NCBI RefSeq assembly: GCF_044377035.1
Contig: NZ_JBILJW010000001.1
Span: 175,584 to 239,583 of the forward strand
Length of the DNA stretch: 64,000 nt
Direction: 5' to 3'
DNA from: Silanimonas sp044377035
GTDB lineage: Bacteria; Pseudomonadota; Gammaproteobacteria; Xanthomonadales; Xanthomonadaceae
Below, in pieces: positions 7,738-15,453 of the stretch (positions are counted from its first letter, which is position 1; each line of letters opens with the position of its first letter). Both the position numbers and the translations under genes were made by a program. The notes beneath the pieces are model-generated. The model saw nothing but the letters and a program-made list of their open reading frames with translations, did not search any database and was not told the DNA's origin.

Positions 7738-9774
7738 TCAATCGAACGCCCATTCCAGGCCCAGCTGCCACTCGCGGCCCGGCAGCGGCAGTTCGCGGGC
7801 GACGTGCCCCGTTCGCGGGTTCACGCCGAGCCCGCCGGCCACGTCGATGTCCACGCCGCGGGCGTTGAAGAGGTTGTCGGCGTGCAGCCACAGGCGCAGT
7901 GCCGCGCTCGGGCGCCAGTTCACCTGCAGCATCACCCGCGGGTCGTTGGCCTCGGTCTGGAAGCCTTCGCGCGAACGCCAGTGCGCGCCCACGGTGGTAT
8001 CCCATGCCTGCACGGGCAGCCAGTTCACCAGCAGGCTCGCGGTGTCGTGCGAGACGAACTGTCCGGGCGGCGCCTCGGCGATGCTCGCGGGCAGGCGGTA
8101 ACGGTCCTCGAAGATCGTCGAGCCCGCCAGGCGCAGCCGCCATTGCGGCGAGGGCGTCCACAGCACCACGGCTTCGAGGCCTTCGGTGTGCTGGCGGCCG
8201 GCATTCACCGTCGTCGCGGTGATGCCATTGAGCGGCACCACCACAAAGCCGTCCTCCGCATCGCGGTGGTAGTAGGTGCCGGAAAGCAGCCAATCGCCGG
8301 ACTGGTAGCGCCCCAGCAGCTCGGTGGTGCGCACCTGCGTGGGCTTCAGCCCCGGCGACCCGGCGATCACCGGGTTGTTCTGCAGGAAGAGCTGGCCCAG
8401 CGAGGGCGCGAAGAACGCTTCCTGCACCAGCAGTTTCATCGTGTAGCGCTCGCCGGGCGTCCAGACCCATGCCGCGCGCGGCGACAGGGCCGAGCCGCTC
8501 TGCTCGTAGTCGTCGTAGCGCGCGCCAACCACCAGCCGGTGCTCGGGCGTGAGGCGCCAATCGTCCTCGACGAAGGCCGCGCTCATGCGGTCGCGCGCGC
8601 CATCGGCGACGAAGCGCAGGCCCGTGCTTTCGAAACCCTCCAGCGGGAAGAACAGCGGGCCCAGCGTGTAGTTGGCCTGCAGGTCAGCCTGCGTGGTGCG
8701 GCCGGATTGCGTCTCGCCGCCGAAGGTGAGCGTGTGGGCGCCGAAGGTGCGCTGCAGCGTGAGCCCGCCCGACTGGTTGCGATGGGTGAGCACACCGCGC
8801 TGGCGGAAATCCTGGCTGGTGAACGGCCCGGTGCGCTCGCGCGCCACCACCGCGCTCAGCACGTAGCGCTGGCGAAGCGCGCTGGCGAAGCCTTCAAGGC
8901 GCCATTCGCCGAGGTCCACCTTGCCGCTGTAGCGCCACCAGGTGGCCGCCAGTTGGCTCTCGTCGCCGGGATTGATCGAACCGTTGAGGCCGTAATAGCC
9001 CTCGATGTCCGAATCGTGGTGCAGCACCTGCAAGCCGTGGCCGCCACGGCCGATGTCGAGGATGGCGGTGCGCGTCATGGACGATTCGGTGCTCTCCGAG
9101 ACCCGGCCGAAGGGGTCGAACAGCCCCTCGTAACCCGGCGCCTCGTCCTCTTCCTGCAAGGCGCGCAGGTCGAGCCGCCACTCGCCGTGGCTTGCCCCGG
9201 TGATCACCTGCGCCGCAAGGCCGCCCTCCGACGACCGCATCGCCCCCACCAGGCCATCGCCGCGGCGCGTCACCACGTTCACCACCTCGTCGCTGGGGCC
9301 GCCGCCGAAGCGCGCGCCGCCCGGGCCGCGGATGATCTCGACGCGCTCCACCATCGAAAGCGGGAAATCGCGCACCACGCCCCAGGCCCGAACGGACTGC
9401 ATGGTGTTCACCCGCTGGCCATCGATGGCCAGCAGGCCGCCGCCGGCCGTGCCGGGGTTGCCACGCAGCACCGTGCGGTTCTCGAGGCCCGTGGCGGCCA
9501 CCCGCGAGGTGTAGGCGCCGGGCACCCAGTTCAGCACCTCGTGCAGGTGGCGGAAGCCCAGCCGCTCCAGCTCCTGGCGTTCGAGGACCGTGATGCTGGC
9601 CGTGGCGTCGCGCAGGGAGCTGGCGTTGAAGCTGGCCGCGCTGACGTCGATCTCCAGCAGCTCGTCGAGGCTGAGGTCGAGCAGGGCCGGATCCTGCGTG
9701 CGCGCCGCCGCCATGGCAGGCCCCATCACTGCGAGGGCAAGCACGATGGCGATGGCCAGTCCGTTCTGGGGCAT
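7738..9774 (-). CDS. TonB-dependent outer-membrane receptor
   Basis: 678 residues with a signal peptide (MPQNGLAIAIVLALAVMGPAMA). The DLSLDELLEIDV segment is typical just before the plug. The plug follows (TASITVLERQELERLGFRHL, ERVEIIRGPGGARFGGG, VVNVVTRRG), then a beta-barrel of about 500 residues ending LGLEWAFD. The usual terminal aromatic is the third-last and second-last residue pair, followed by Asp. Takes up an unknown ligand across the outer membrane using TonB energy. It stands alone between ldh and icmF and diverges from icmF. No adjacent transporter reveals the ligand. Confidence 0.88.
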   Translation of the reverse strand: MPQNGLAIAIVLALAVMGPAMAAARTQDPALLDLSLDELLEIDVSAASFNASSLRDATASITVLERQELERLGFRHLHEVLNWVPGAYTSRVAATGLENRTVLRGNPGTAGGGLLAIDGQRVNTMQSVRAWGVVRDFPLSMVERVEIIRGPGGARFGGGPSDEVVNVVTRRGDGLVGAMRSSEGGLAAQVITGASHGEWRLDLRALQEEDEAPGYEGLFDPFGRVSESTESSMTRTAILDIGRGGHGLQVLHHDSDIEGYYGLNGSINPGDESQLAATWWRYSGKVDLGEWRLEGFASALRQRYVLSAVVARERTGPFTSQDFRQRGVLTHRNQSGGLTLQRTFGAHTLTFGGETQSGRTTQADLQANYTLGPLFFPLEGFESTGLRFVADGARDRMSAAFVEDDWRLTPEHRLVVGARYDDYEQSGSALSPRAAWVWTPGERYTMKLLVQEAFFAPSLGQLFLQNNPVIAGSPGLKPTQVRTTELLGRYQSGDWLLSGTYYHRDAEDGFVVVPLNGITATTVNAGRQHTEGLEAVVLWTPSPQWRLRLAGSTIFEDRYRLPASIAEAPPGQFVSHDTASLLVNWLPVQAWDTTVGAHWRSREGFQTEANDPRVMLQVNWRPSAALRLWLHADNLFNARGVDIDVAGGLGVNPRTGHVARELPLPGREWQLGLEWAFD

Positions 9775-9921
9775 GGGGAGTACGTGGGCTGCGGCAATGC
9801 AGCATACCCGGCGTTCACACCGTCATGGCAAGGGCGGCGAGCGGGGAGGGATCGTCAAAACCTGCGAACCCGCCCCAGAAGTTAAACTCGCCGCCTTTCC
9901 CGCAATCGCGACGTGGCCGCC

Positions 9922-12900
9922 ATGAGCACCCCCGCCAGCCAGATCCCCCAGAACGCCGCCGAAGCCACCCCCTTGCGCTTCGTCACCGCCGCCTCGCTGT
10001 TCGACGGCCACGACGCCGCCATCAACGTGATGCGCCGGCTGATCCAGTCGCAGGGCGCCGAGGTGATCCACCTCGGGCACAACCGCTCGGTCGAGGACGT
10101 GGTGCGCGCCGCGCTGCAGGAAGACGCCGACGGCATCGCGCTCAGCAGCTACCAGGGCGGCCACACCGAGTACTTCAAGTACATGGTGGACATGCTGAAG
10201 GAGCGCGGCGCTTCGCACATCCGCGTGTTCGGCGGCGGCGGCGGCACCATCACGCCGGAAGAGATCGCCGAGCTGCAGGCCTACGGCGTGGAGCGCATCT
10301 ACCACCCGAACGACGGCATGCAGCTGGGCCTCGTCGGCATGATCGAAGACTTGGTGGCCCGCACCCACAAGGCGCGCTTGGGCACGATCAAGCCCGCCGC
10401 CGTGGCCGTCGAAGATGAAATCGCCGTGGGCCGCATGCTCTCGGCCATTGAAGAAGGGCAGATCACCGAGGCCGAACTCGCCACCTTGCGCAAAGGCTGG
10501 CAGCTGGCCGGCGGCAAGACCCCGGTGGTGGGCCTTACCGGCACCGGCGGCGCGGGCAAGAGCTCGGTCACCGACGAGATCATCAACCGCTTCCTGCAGG
10601 CCTTCCCGGGCATGCGCATCGCCGTCATTTCGGTGGACCCGACCCGCCGCCGCACCGGTGGCGCGTTGCTCGGCGACCGCATCCGCATGAACTCGCTGCG
10701 CTCGCCGCGCGTGTTCATGCGCTCGATGGCCACCCGCCGCCAGCACGTGGCGACGAACGCCGTGCTGAAGGACTGCATCGCCTTCCTGCGTGGCCTGAGC
10801 TACGACCTGGTGCTGGTGGAAACCGCCGGCATCGGCCAAAGCGATTCCGAGATTGTCGACCTGGTCGACTTCCCGGTGTACGTGATGACCAGCGACTACG
10901 GCGCGGCCAGCCAGCTCGAGAAGATCGACATGCTCGACTACGCCGAGCTGGTGATCCTGAACAAGTTCGACCGCCGGGGTGCGGAAGACGCCCTGCGCGA
11001 CGTGCGCAAGCAGTGGAAGCGCAACCGCGTGGCCTTCCAGATGCCGGACGACGAGGTGCCGGTCTACCCGACGATTGCGAGCCAGTTCAACGACCCCGGC
11101 GTGAGCTGGATGTTCGCCAACCTCTGCCAGCGCCTGAAGGCCAAGCTCGGCGAGGGCATCGCCTCGAACGCCTGCAGCTTCGCGCCCACCATCGATACGA
11201 GCCTGAAGGAGCCGCGCGCCACCGTGCTGATCCCCGGCGCGCGCATCCGGTATTTGGCCGAGATTGCCGAGCAAGGCCGGCGCATCAATGGCGACATCCA
11301 GCGCCAGAGTGAAGCGGCCGAGCGCGCGCAGGCCTGCTGGTCCGCGCTGAAGGAACTGGGCGATGCCGCGCTGCCCAAGGCGCTTGATCTCTACGCCGCC
11401 GATGCCCTGCGCGAAGGCGGCGACCGCAGCCTGCTGACGCTGCGCCAGCGCTACAACGACGCGCTGAACGCGCTCTCCACCGAATCGCTCGCGCTGCTGC
11501 GCGCGTGGCCGGAGCGCCTGAAGTCGGTCACCGACGAGTTCACCGAATACCAGGTGCGCGACAAAGTGATTCGCGTCGAGAACTACCGCGAATCCCTGAG
11601 CCACCAGAAGATCCCGAAGATCGCCGCACCGCAGTGGAAGAGCTGGGGCGAGCTGCTCATCTTCCTCGGCAAGGAAAACTTGCCCGGCCATTACCCCTAC
11701 ACCGGCGGCGTGTACCCCTACCGCCGCAGCGGCGAAGACCCCATCCGCATGTTCGCGGGCGAGGGCACGCCGGAGCGCACCAACCGCCGCTTCCATTACC
11801 TGAGCGTGGGCCAGCCGGCCGCGCGGCTCTCCACCGCGTTCGACAGCGTGACGCTGTACGGCGAAGACCCGGCCGAGCGCCCGGACATCTACGGCAAGAT
11901 CGGCAACAGCGGTGTCTCCATCGCCACGCTGGACGACATGAAGAAGCTGTACTCCGGCTTCGACCTGTGCGCGCCCAGCACCAGCGTGAGCATGACGATC
12001 AATGGCCCCGCGCCGATGATCCTCGCGATGTTCATGAACACCGCCATCGACCAGCAGGTGGAAAAGCACCTGAAGGCCGACCCCGCACTGTGGGCCGTGG
12101 CCGAGCAGCGCATCGCCAAGCTCTTCGAGGGCCGCACGCGCCCGGTGTATTCCGGCGAGCTGCCGGAAACCAATAGCGGCCTCGGCCTCGGGCTGCTGGG
12201 CGTGACGGGCGACCAAGTGGTGGATGCCGAGACCTACGCCCGCATCAAGGCCCACACGCTGGCCACCGTGCGCGGCACCGTGCAGGCCGACATCCTCAAG
12301 GAAGACCAGGCGCAGAACACCTGCATCTTCAGCACCGAGTTCGCGCTGCGAATGATGGGCGACATCCAGCAGTACTTCGTCGACCAGAAGGTGCGCAATT
12401 TCTACTCGGTGAGCATCTCGGGCTACCACATCGCCGAGGCCGGAGCGAACCCGATCTCGCAGCTGGCCTTCACGCTCAGCAACGGCTTCACCATCGTCGA
12501 GTACTACCTCGCGCGCGGCATGAAGATCGACGATTTCGCGCCGAACCTGTCGTTCTTCTTCAGCAACGGCATGGACCCGGAATACACGGTGATCGGCCGC
12601 GTGGCCCGCCGCATCTGGGCCCGTGCCATGCGCGAGCGCTACGGCGCCAACGAGCGCAGCCAGATGCTGAAGTACCACATCCAGACCAGCGGCCGCTCCC
12701 TGCACGCGCAGGAGATCCAGTTCAACGACATCCGCACCACGCTGCAGGCCCTGTACGCGCTGTTCGACAACTGCAACAGCCTGCACACCAACGCCTACGA
12801 CGAGGCCATCACCACGCCGACGGAAGAGAGCGTGCGCCGCGCCGTGGCCATCCAGATGATCATCAACAAAGAGCTGGGGCTGAACTTCAACGAGAACCCC

Positions 12901-13374
12901 TGGCAGGGCAGCTTCGTGGTGGACCAGCTCACCGACCTGGTGGAAGAGGCCGTGTACAAGGAGTTCGAGGCCATCAGCGAGCGCGGCGGCGTGCTGGGCG
13001 CCATGGACACCATGTACCAGCGCGGCAAGATCCAGGAAGAATCGCTCTACTACGAGCACAAGAAGCACGACGGCAGCCTGCCGCTGGTGGGCGTGAACAC
13101 CTTCCTCGGCAAAGACCATGGCGGCGAGATCACCACCACCATCGAGCTGATCCGCAGCACGGAAGACGAGAAGGGCCAGCAGATCACCAACGTGCGCGCC
13201 TGCCAGGGCGCGCGGAATGGTGGCGCCTCAGACGGCCTGAAGCCGCTGCAGCAGACGGCGCGGAAGCGCGAGAACCTGTTCGCTGCGCTGGTGGAAGCGG
13301 TGAAGACCCACAGCCTCGGTCAGATCAGCCATGCGCTGTATGAGGTGGGTGGCGAGTATCGAAGGAACATGTGA
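9922..13374 (+). CDS. icmF: Fused isobutyryl-CoA mutase (IcmF)
   Basis: 1150 residues. IcmF interconverts isobutyryl-CoA and n-butyryl-CoA (some also isovaleryl/pivalyl-CoA) with adenosylcobalamin and carries its own G-protein chaperone. Domains in order: a B12-binding domain at about 15-150 with the base-off ligand His30 (FDGHDAAINVM) and GGGGGTI; a MeaB-like GTPase at about 200-420 (GTGGAGKSS at 207-215, VDPTRRRTGGALLGDR, ETAGIGQSD, NKFDRRG); and the mutase TIM barrel to the end (SISGYHIAEAGANP). An in-frame GTG at 9913 is an alternative start. It fits valine catabolism and branched acyl-CoA supply beside ldh and ivd. Confidence 0.95.
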   Translation: MSTPASQIPQNAAEATPLRFVTAASLFDGHDAAINVMRRLIQSQGAEVIHLGHNRSVEDVVRAALQEDADGIALSSYQGGHTEYFKYMVDMLKERGASHIRVFGGGGGTITPEEIAELQAYGVERIYHPNDGMQLGLVGMIEDLVARTHKARLGTIKPAAVAVEDEIAVGRMLSAIEEGQITEAELATLRKGWQLAGGKTPVVGLTGTGGAGKSSVTDEIINRFLQAFPGMRIAVISVDPTRRRTGGALLGDRIRMNSLRSPRVFMRSMATRRQHVATNAVLKDCIAFLRGLSYDLVLVETAGIGQSDSEIVDLVDFPVYVMTSDYGAASQLEKIDMLDYAELVILNKFDRRGAEDALRDVRKQWKRNRVAFQMPDDEVPVYPTIASQFNDPGVSWMFANLCQRLKAKLGEGIASNACSFAPTIDTSLKEPRATVLIPGARIRYLAEIAEQGRRINGDIQRQSEAAERAQACWSALKELGDAALPKALDLYAADALREGGDRSLLTLRQRYNDALNALSTESLALLRAWPERLKSVTDEFTEYQVRDKVIRVENYRESLSHQKIPKIAAPQWKSWGELLIFLGKENLPGHYPYTGGVYPYRRSGEDPIRMFAGEGTPERTNRRFHYLSVGQPAARLSTAFDSVTLYGEDPAERPDIYGKIGNSGVSIATLDDMKKLYSGFDLCAPSTSVSMTINGPAPMILAMFMNTAIDQQVEKHLKADPALWAVAEQRIAKLFEGRTRPVYSGELPETNSGLGLGLLGVTGDQVVDAETYARIKAHTLATVRGTVQADILKEDQAQNTCIFSTEFALRMMGDIQQYFVDQKVRNFYSVSISGYHIAEAGANPISQLAFTLSNGFTIVEYYLARGMKIDDFAPNLSFFFSNGMDPEYTVIGRVARRIWARAMRERYGANERSQMLKYHIQTSGRSLHAQEIQFNDIRTTLQALYALFDNCNSLHTNAYDEAITTPTEESVRRAVAIQMIINKELGLNFNENPWQGSFVVDQLTDLVEEAVYKEFEAISERGGVLGAMDTMYQRGKIQEESLYYEHKKHDGSLPLVGVNTFLGKDHGGEITTTIELIRSTEDEKGQQITNVRACQGARNGGASDGLKPLQQTARKRENLFAALVEAVKTHSLGQISHALYEVGGEYRRNM

Positions 13375-13377
13375 CCC

Positions 13378-14679
13378 ATGAAGATTGAGCGCCTGTCTGT
13401 CGACAACTACAAGTCGTGCAAGAGCGTCGAGATTTCTCCTCGCAACCTTTCAATAATCATCGGAAGGAATGCTGCAGGTAAGTCGAACTTTGTTGATGCG
13501 CTCGATTTTCTTGGCAGCGTCTACAGGGTTGGACTGGAAAACGCGGTGGCGATAAAGGGGGGGTACGAAAACATTGCTTTCCGCAGGGCCAGAAGAGCAA
13601 GGTCCGAGATCGGCTTTCACGTCTGCGCGAAGTACTTCGCAAAGAATCTTCGTATCGCTTCTGCTGTGGGGCTTCGCTATGCCAGTGCGACGAGAAGGCA
13701 GGGCGATCTGATGCTGAAGTTCGAGCATTCATTCGCGTTTCGAGCCAAAGGTCGTGAGATTGGTGCGGACTTCGGTGTGACGCGTGAGGCTCTATCGGTT
13801 GAGCTTTTCGATGAGAAGGATCGGTTCGTCGAGAAGGTGTCGATCTTTCGAGATGGTGACGGCCTTGTCACTTTCGAAGGCAATCAAGAGTCGGAGCTTG
13901 CTCGAAACTTGTCGTACTACATCGAGTTCAATCGCGTAGAGAAGAGGGCTGATCGCTCGAGGGTTTCGCCTACTGAGCTGATGGTCTCCATGCCGTTCTA
14001 CTCTGGGCGATTGATTAGTCAGTTCGTAAGGTTCTTCAGGGGAATCTCAGTCTTTCAGCTCTCTCCGGAGCTATCTCGTCAGCCCGGTGTGCCTTCGCCA
14101 AATCCGACTTTAGGGAGGGGTGGCTCTAACCTTCCCGCAGTTGTGAATTGGCTAAAGCGCAGACATCCGCGCGTATGGAATCAGGTTCAGGCTGCGATGG
14201 CGGACATCACGCCTGAGATTGAGCGAATTGATGTTGACTACTTGCACACTCGCACGCTTGGATTGAACTTTTACGAGGCGGGTGTTGGCAGACCATGGAC
14301 TGCAGAGCAGGTCTCAGACGGGACAGTTCGTGCACTCGCAATGCTTGTCAGTTGCTTTGATCCACGAGTCTCGCTTCTCATCATGGAAGAGCCCGAAAAC
14401 TCCGTTCACCCTTGGGTCGTGCAGAATGTTGTGCGGAATCTGAAAGAGATCTCCGCTGAGCGCGATGTCTTTGTGACCACTCACTCGCCCTCGGTGATTA
14501 ACTCTGTGTCGCCTGAGGACGTTTGGGTTGCTTATAAGCACAACGGCGCTACGTCTCTGGTTCATCTGCCGGTTCTCGACACCTCGGTGGTTGAAGGGTG
14601 GAAAGAGGGCGCTTATCGGTTGTTCGAGTACATAGAATCAGGTGCGCTGCCTCAGGCTGTCCCTGGGGGGCGTGCATGA
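13378..14679 (+). CDS. AAA family ATPase (AAA15/RloA/OLD-like), putative defence gene
   Basis: 433 residues with an ABC/SMC-type ATPase split around a variable middle. Seen: Walker A GRNAAGKSN at 29-37 after a typical KIERLSVDNYKSCKS start, a signature-like SDGTVRAL, Walker B SLLIMEEPE and the switch-His motif TTHSPSVINSV. These are the marks of the AAA15/AAA_21 group found in OLD, RloA and PARIS AriA. No nuclease domain is fused; instead the next gene, overlapping by ATGA, is TOPRIM-like. GC is near 50%, well below the surroundings, from the first base after icmF, pointing to horizontal acquisition. It starts 3 bases past the icmF stop and its ribosome site lies inside icmF. The antiphage role is inferred. 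Confidence 0.85.
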   Translation: MKIERLSVDNYKSCKSVEISPRNLSIIIGRNAAGKSNFVDALDFLGSVYRVGLENAVAIKGGYENIAFRRARRARSEIGFHVCAKYFAKNLRIASAVGLRYASATRRQGDLMLKFEHSFAFRAKGREIGADFGVTREALSVELFDEKDRFVEKVSIFRDGDGLVTFEGNQESELARNLSYYIEFNRVEKRADRSRVSPTELMVSMPFYSGRLISQFVRFFRGISVFQLSPELSRQPGVPSPNPTLGRGGSNLPAVVNWLKRRHPRVWNQVQAAMADITPEIERIDVDYLHTRTLGLNFYEAGVGRPWTAEQVSDGTVRALAMLVSCFDPRVSLLIMEEPENSVHPWVVQNVVRNLKEISAERDVFVTTHSPSVINSVSPEDVWVAYKHNGATSLVHLPVLDTSVVEGWKEGAYRLFEYIESGALPQAVPGGRA

Positions 14680-15290
14680 CAGTTGCAATAGTTTGCGATG
14701 GCTCAGCCGAGCGAAACGCGCTCGAACAGCTTCTCCGGCGCGTCAGTGGTGTGGGGCAAGTGCTCAGGCCGCTTTTCAGCAACATGCAGCCCAAGAGCAC
14801 GCCCAAGCAGATTGCTCGTCAGGCGCTTGGTGCTATTCGAATTGCTCAGAGTCGCGGTGCCGAGAAAGTTGTTGTGATCATCGATCGAGAGGATCGGCAG
14901 GACTGTCACATTGACTGGGCGAGGGAAATCGAAGCTGCTCTAGTAGATCTCGGAGTTCTTGGCGCCACTGTTGTTGTGAAGAACCGGAAGTTCGAGAACT
15001 GGCTGATAGCCGATCCTGATGGATTGAGCTCCCTTAAGGACTTTAGTGTTTCAAACGCGAAGAAGAGTCTGGTAGTTGGGAACAAGGCGGATCATGTAAC
15101 GGATGCTGCTCGTTGGCTCGGTGACTGCAGTGCTTCTGGATATGCAAAAGGCAAGCATCAGGAGGCAATCTGCAAGGTGATTTGCTTTAGGCGGATGGCT
15201 GAGAACAGTAGATCGTTTCGATGCTTTCTGAGGCGCCTTGGGCATCCGGCGTTTCCCCTGAGTTCAAAGGCGATTGTGAGCATCCCCTGA
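14676..15290 (+). CDS. TOPRIM-like DUF4276/RloB-type protein, partner of the AAA ATPase
   Basis: 204 residues, starting MTVAIVCDGSAERNALEQLL. The layout fits the TOPRIM-like fold of DUF4276/RloB-type proteins: an N-terminal acidic strand (here D8 and E12 in VCDGSAE, where Glu is usual at the first site), a central acidic motif IIDREDR (D70, E72, D73) and FENWLIADPDG (E107, D113). Such proteins are thought to be nucleases or nuclease-like effectors paired with AAA15 ATPases, as AriB pairs with AriA in PARIS. The ATG overlaps the ATPase stop, giving a two-gene operon of low GC. Family assignment is from motif order only. Confidence 0.7.
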   Translation: MTVAIVCDGSAERNALEQLLRRVSGVGQVLRPLFSNMQPKSTPKQIARQALGAIRIAQSRGAEKVVVIIDREDRQDCHIDWAREIEAALVDLGVLGATVVVKNRKFENWLIADPDGLSSLKDFSVSNAKKSLVVGNKADHVTDAARWLGDCSASGYAKGKHQEAICKVICFRRMAENSRSFRCFLRRLGHPAFPLSSKAIVSIP

Positions 15291-15414
15291 TGTTGTCTGA
15301 GCTCTCGCTCGTTATTGTTTATTTGGCTTCTGGGCAGATTGTCTGCGGTTGTCTTCCTTGGTGATTCTCGAGCAGTCGCCTTGGCATCGTGCACGGATGT
15401 TGGGGGAATCTGTG

Positions 15415-15453
15415 ATGGCTTATCTGTTGCTCAACCAGTCGCACCAATGTTGA
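15415..15453 (+). other. Possible 12-codon leader ORF overlapping the DUF2075 start
   Basis: An ATG at 15415, preceded by gggggaat, opens a 12-codon frame (MAYLLLNQSHQC) whose stop at 15451-15453 overlaps the ATG at 15447 chosen for the next gene. That downstream ATG has no ribosome site of its own, so coupling through this mini-ORF is possible. It may equally be chance, or the start may be mis-assigned. Confidence 0.3.

Noticed and set aside
9823..13119. 1098-codon minus-strand frame opposite icmF
   Set aside because: Antisense reading of icmF typical of GC-rich genes; repetitive His/Val/Ala content with no domain.
13378..15290. Insertion as a prophage or transposon
   Set aside because: No integrase, transposase, terminal repeats or attachment-site duplication could be found at either edge.
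15315..15446. Extension of the nuclease-helicase to an upstream ATG
   Set aside because: The extra 44 residues do not look like the family N-terminus, whereas MLTPYRRCGFS does.
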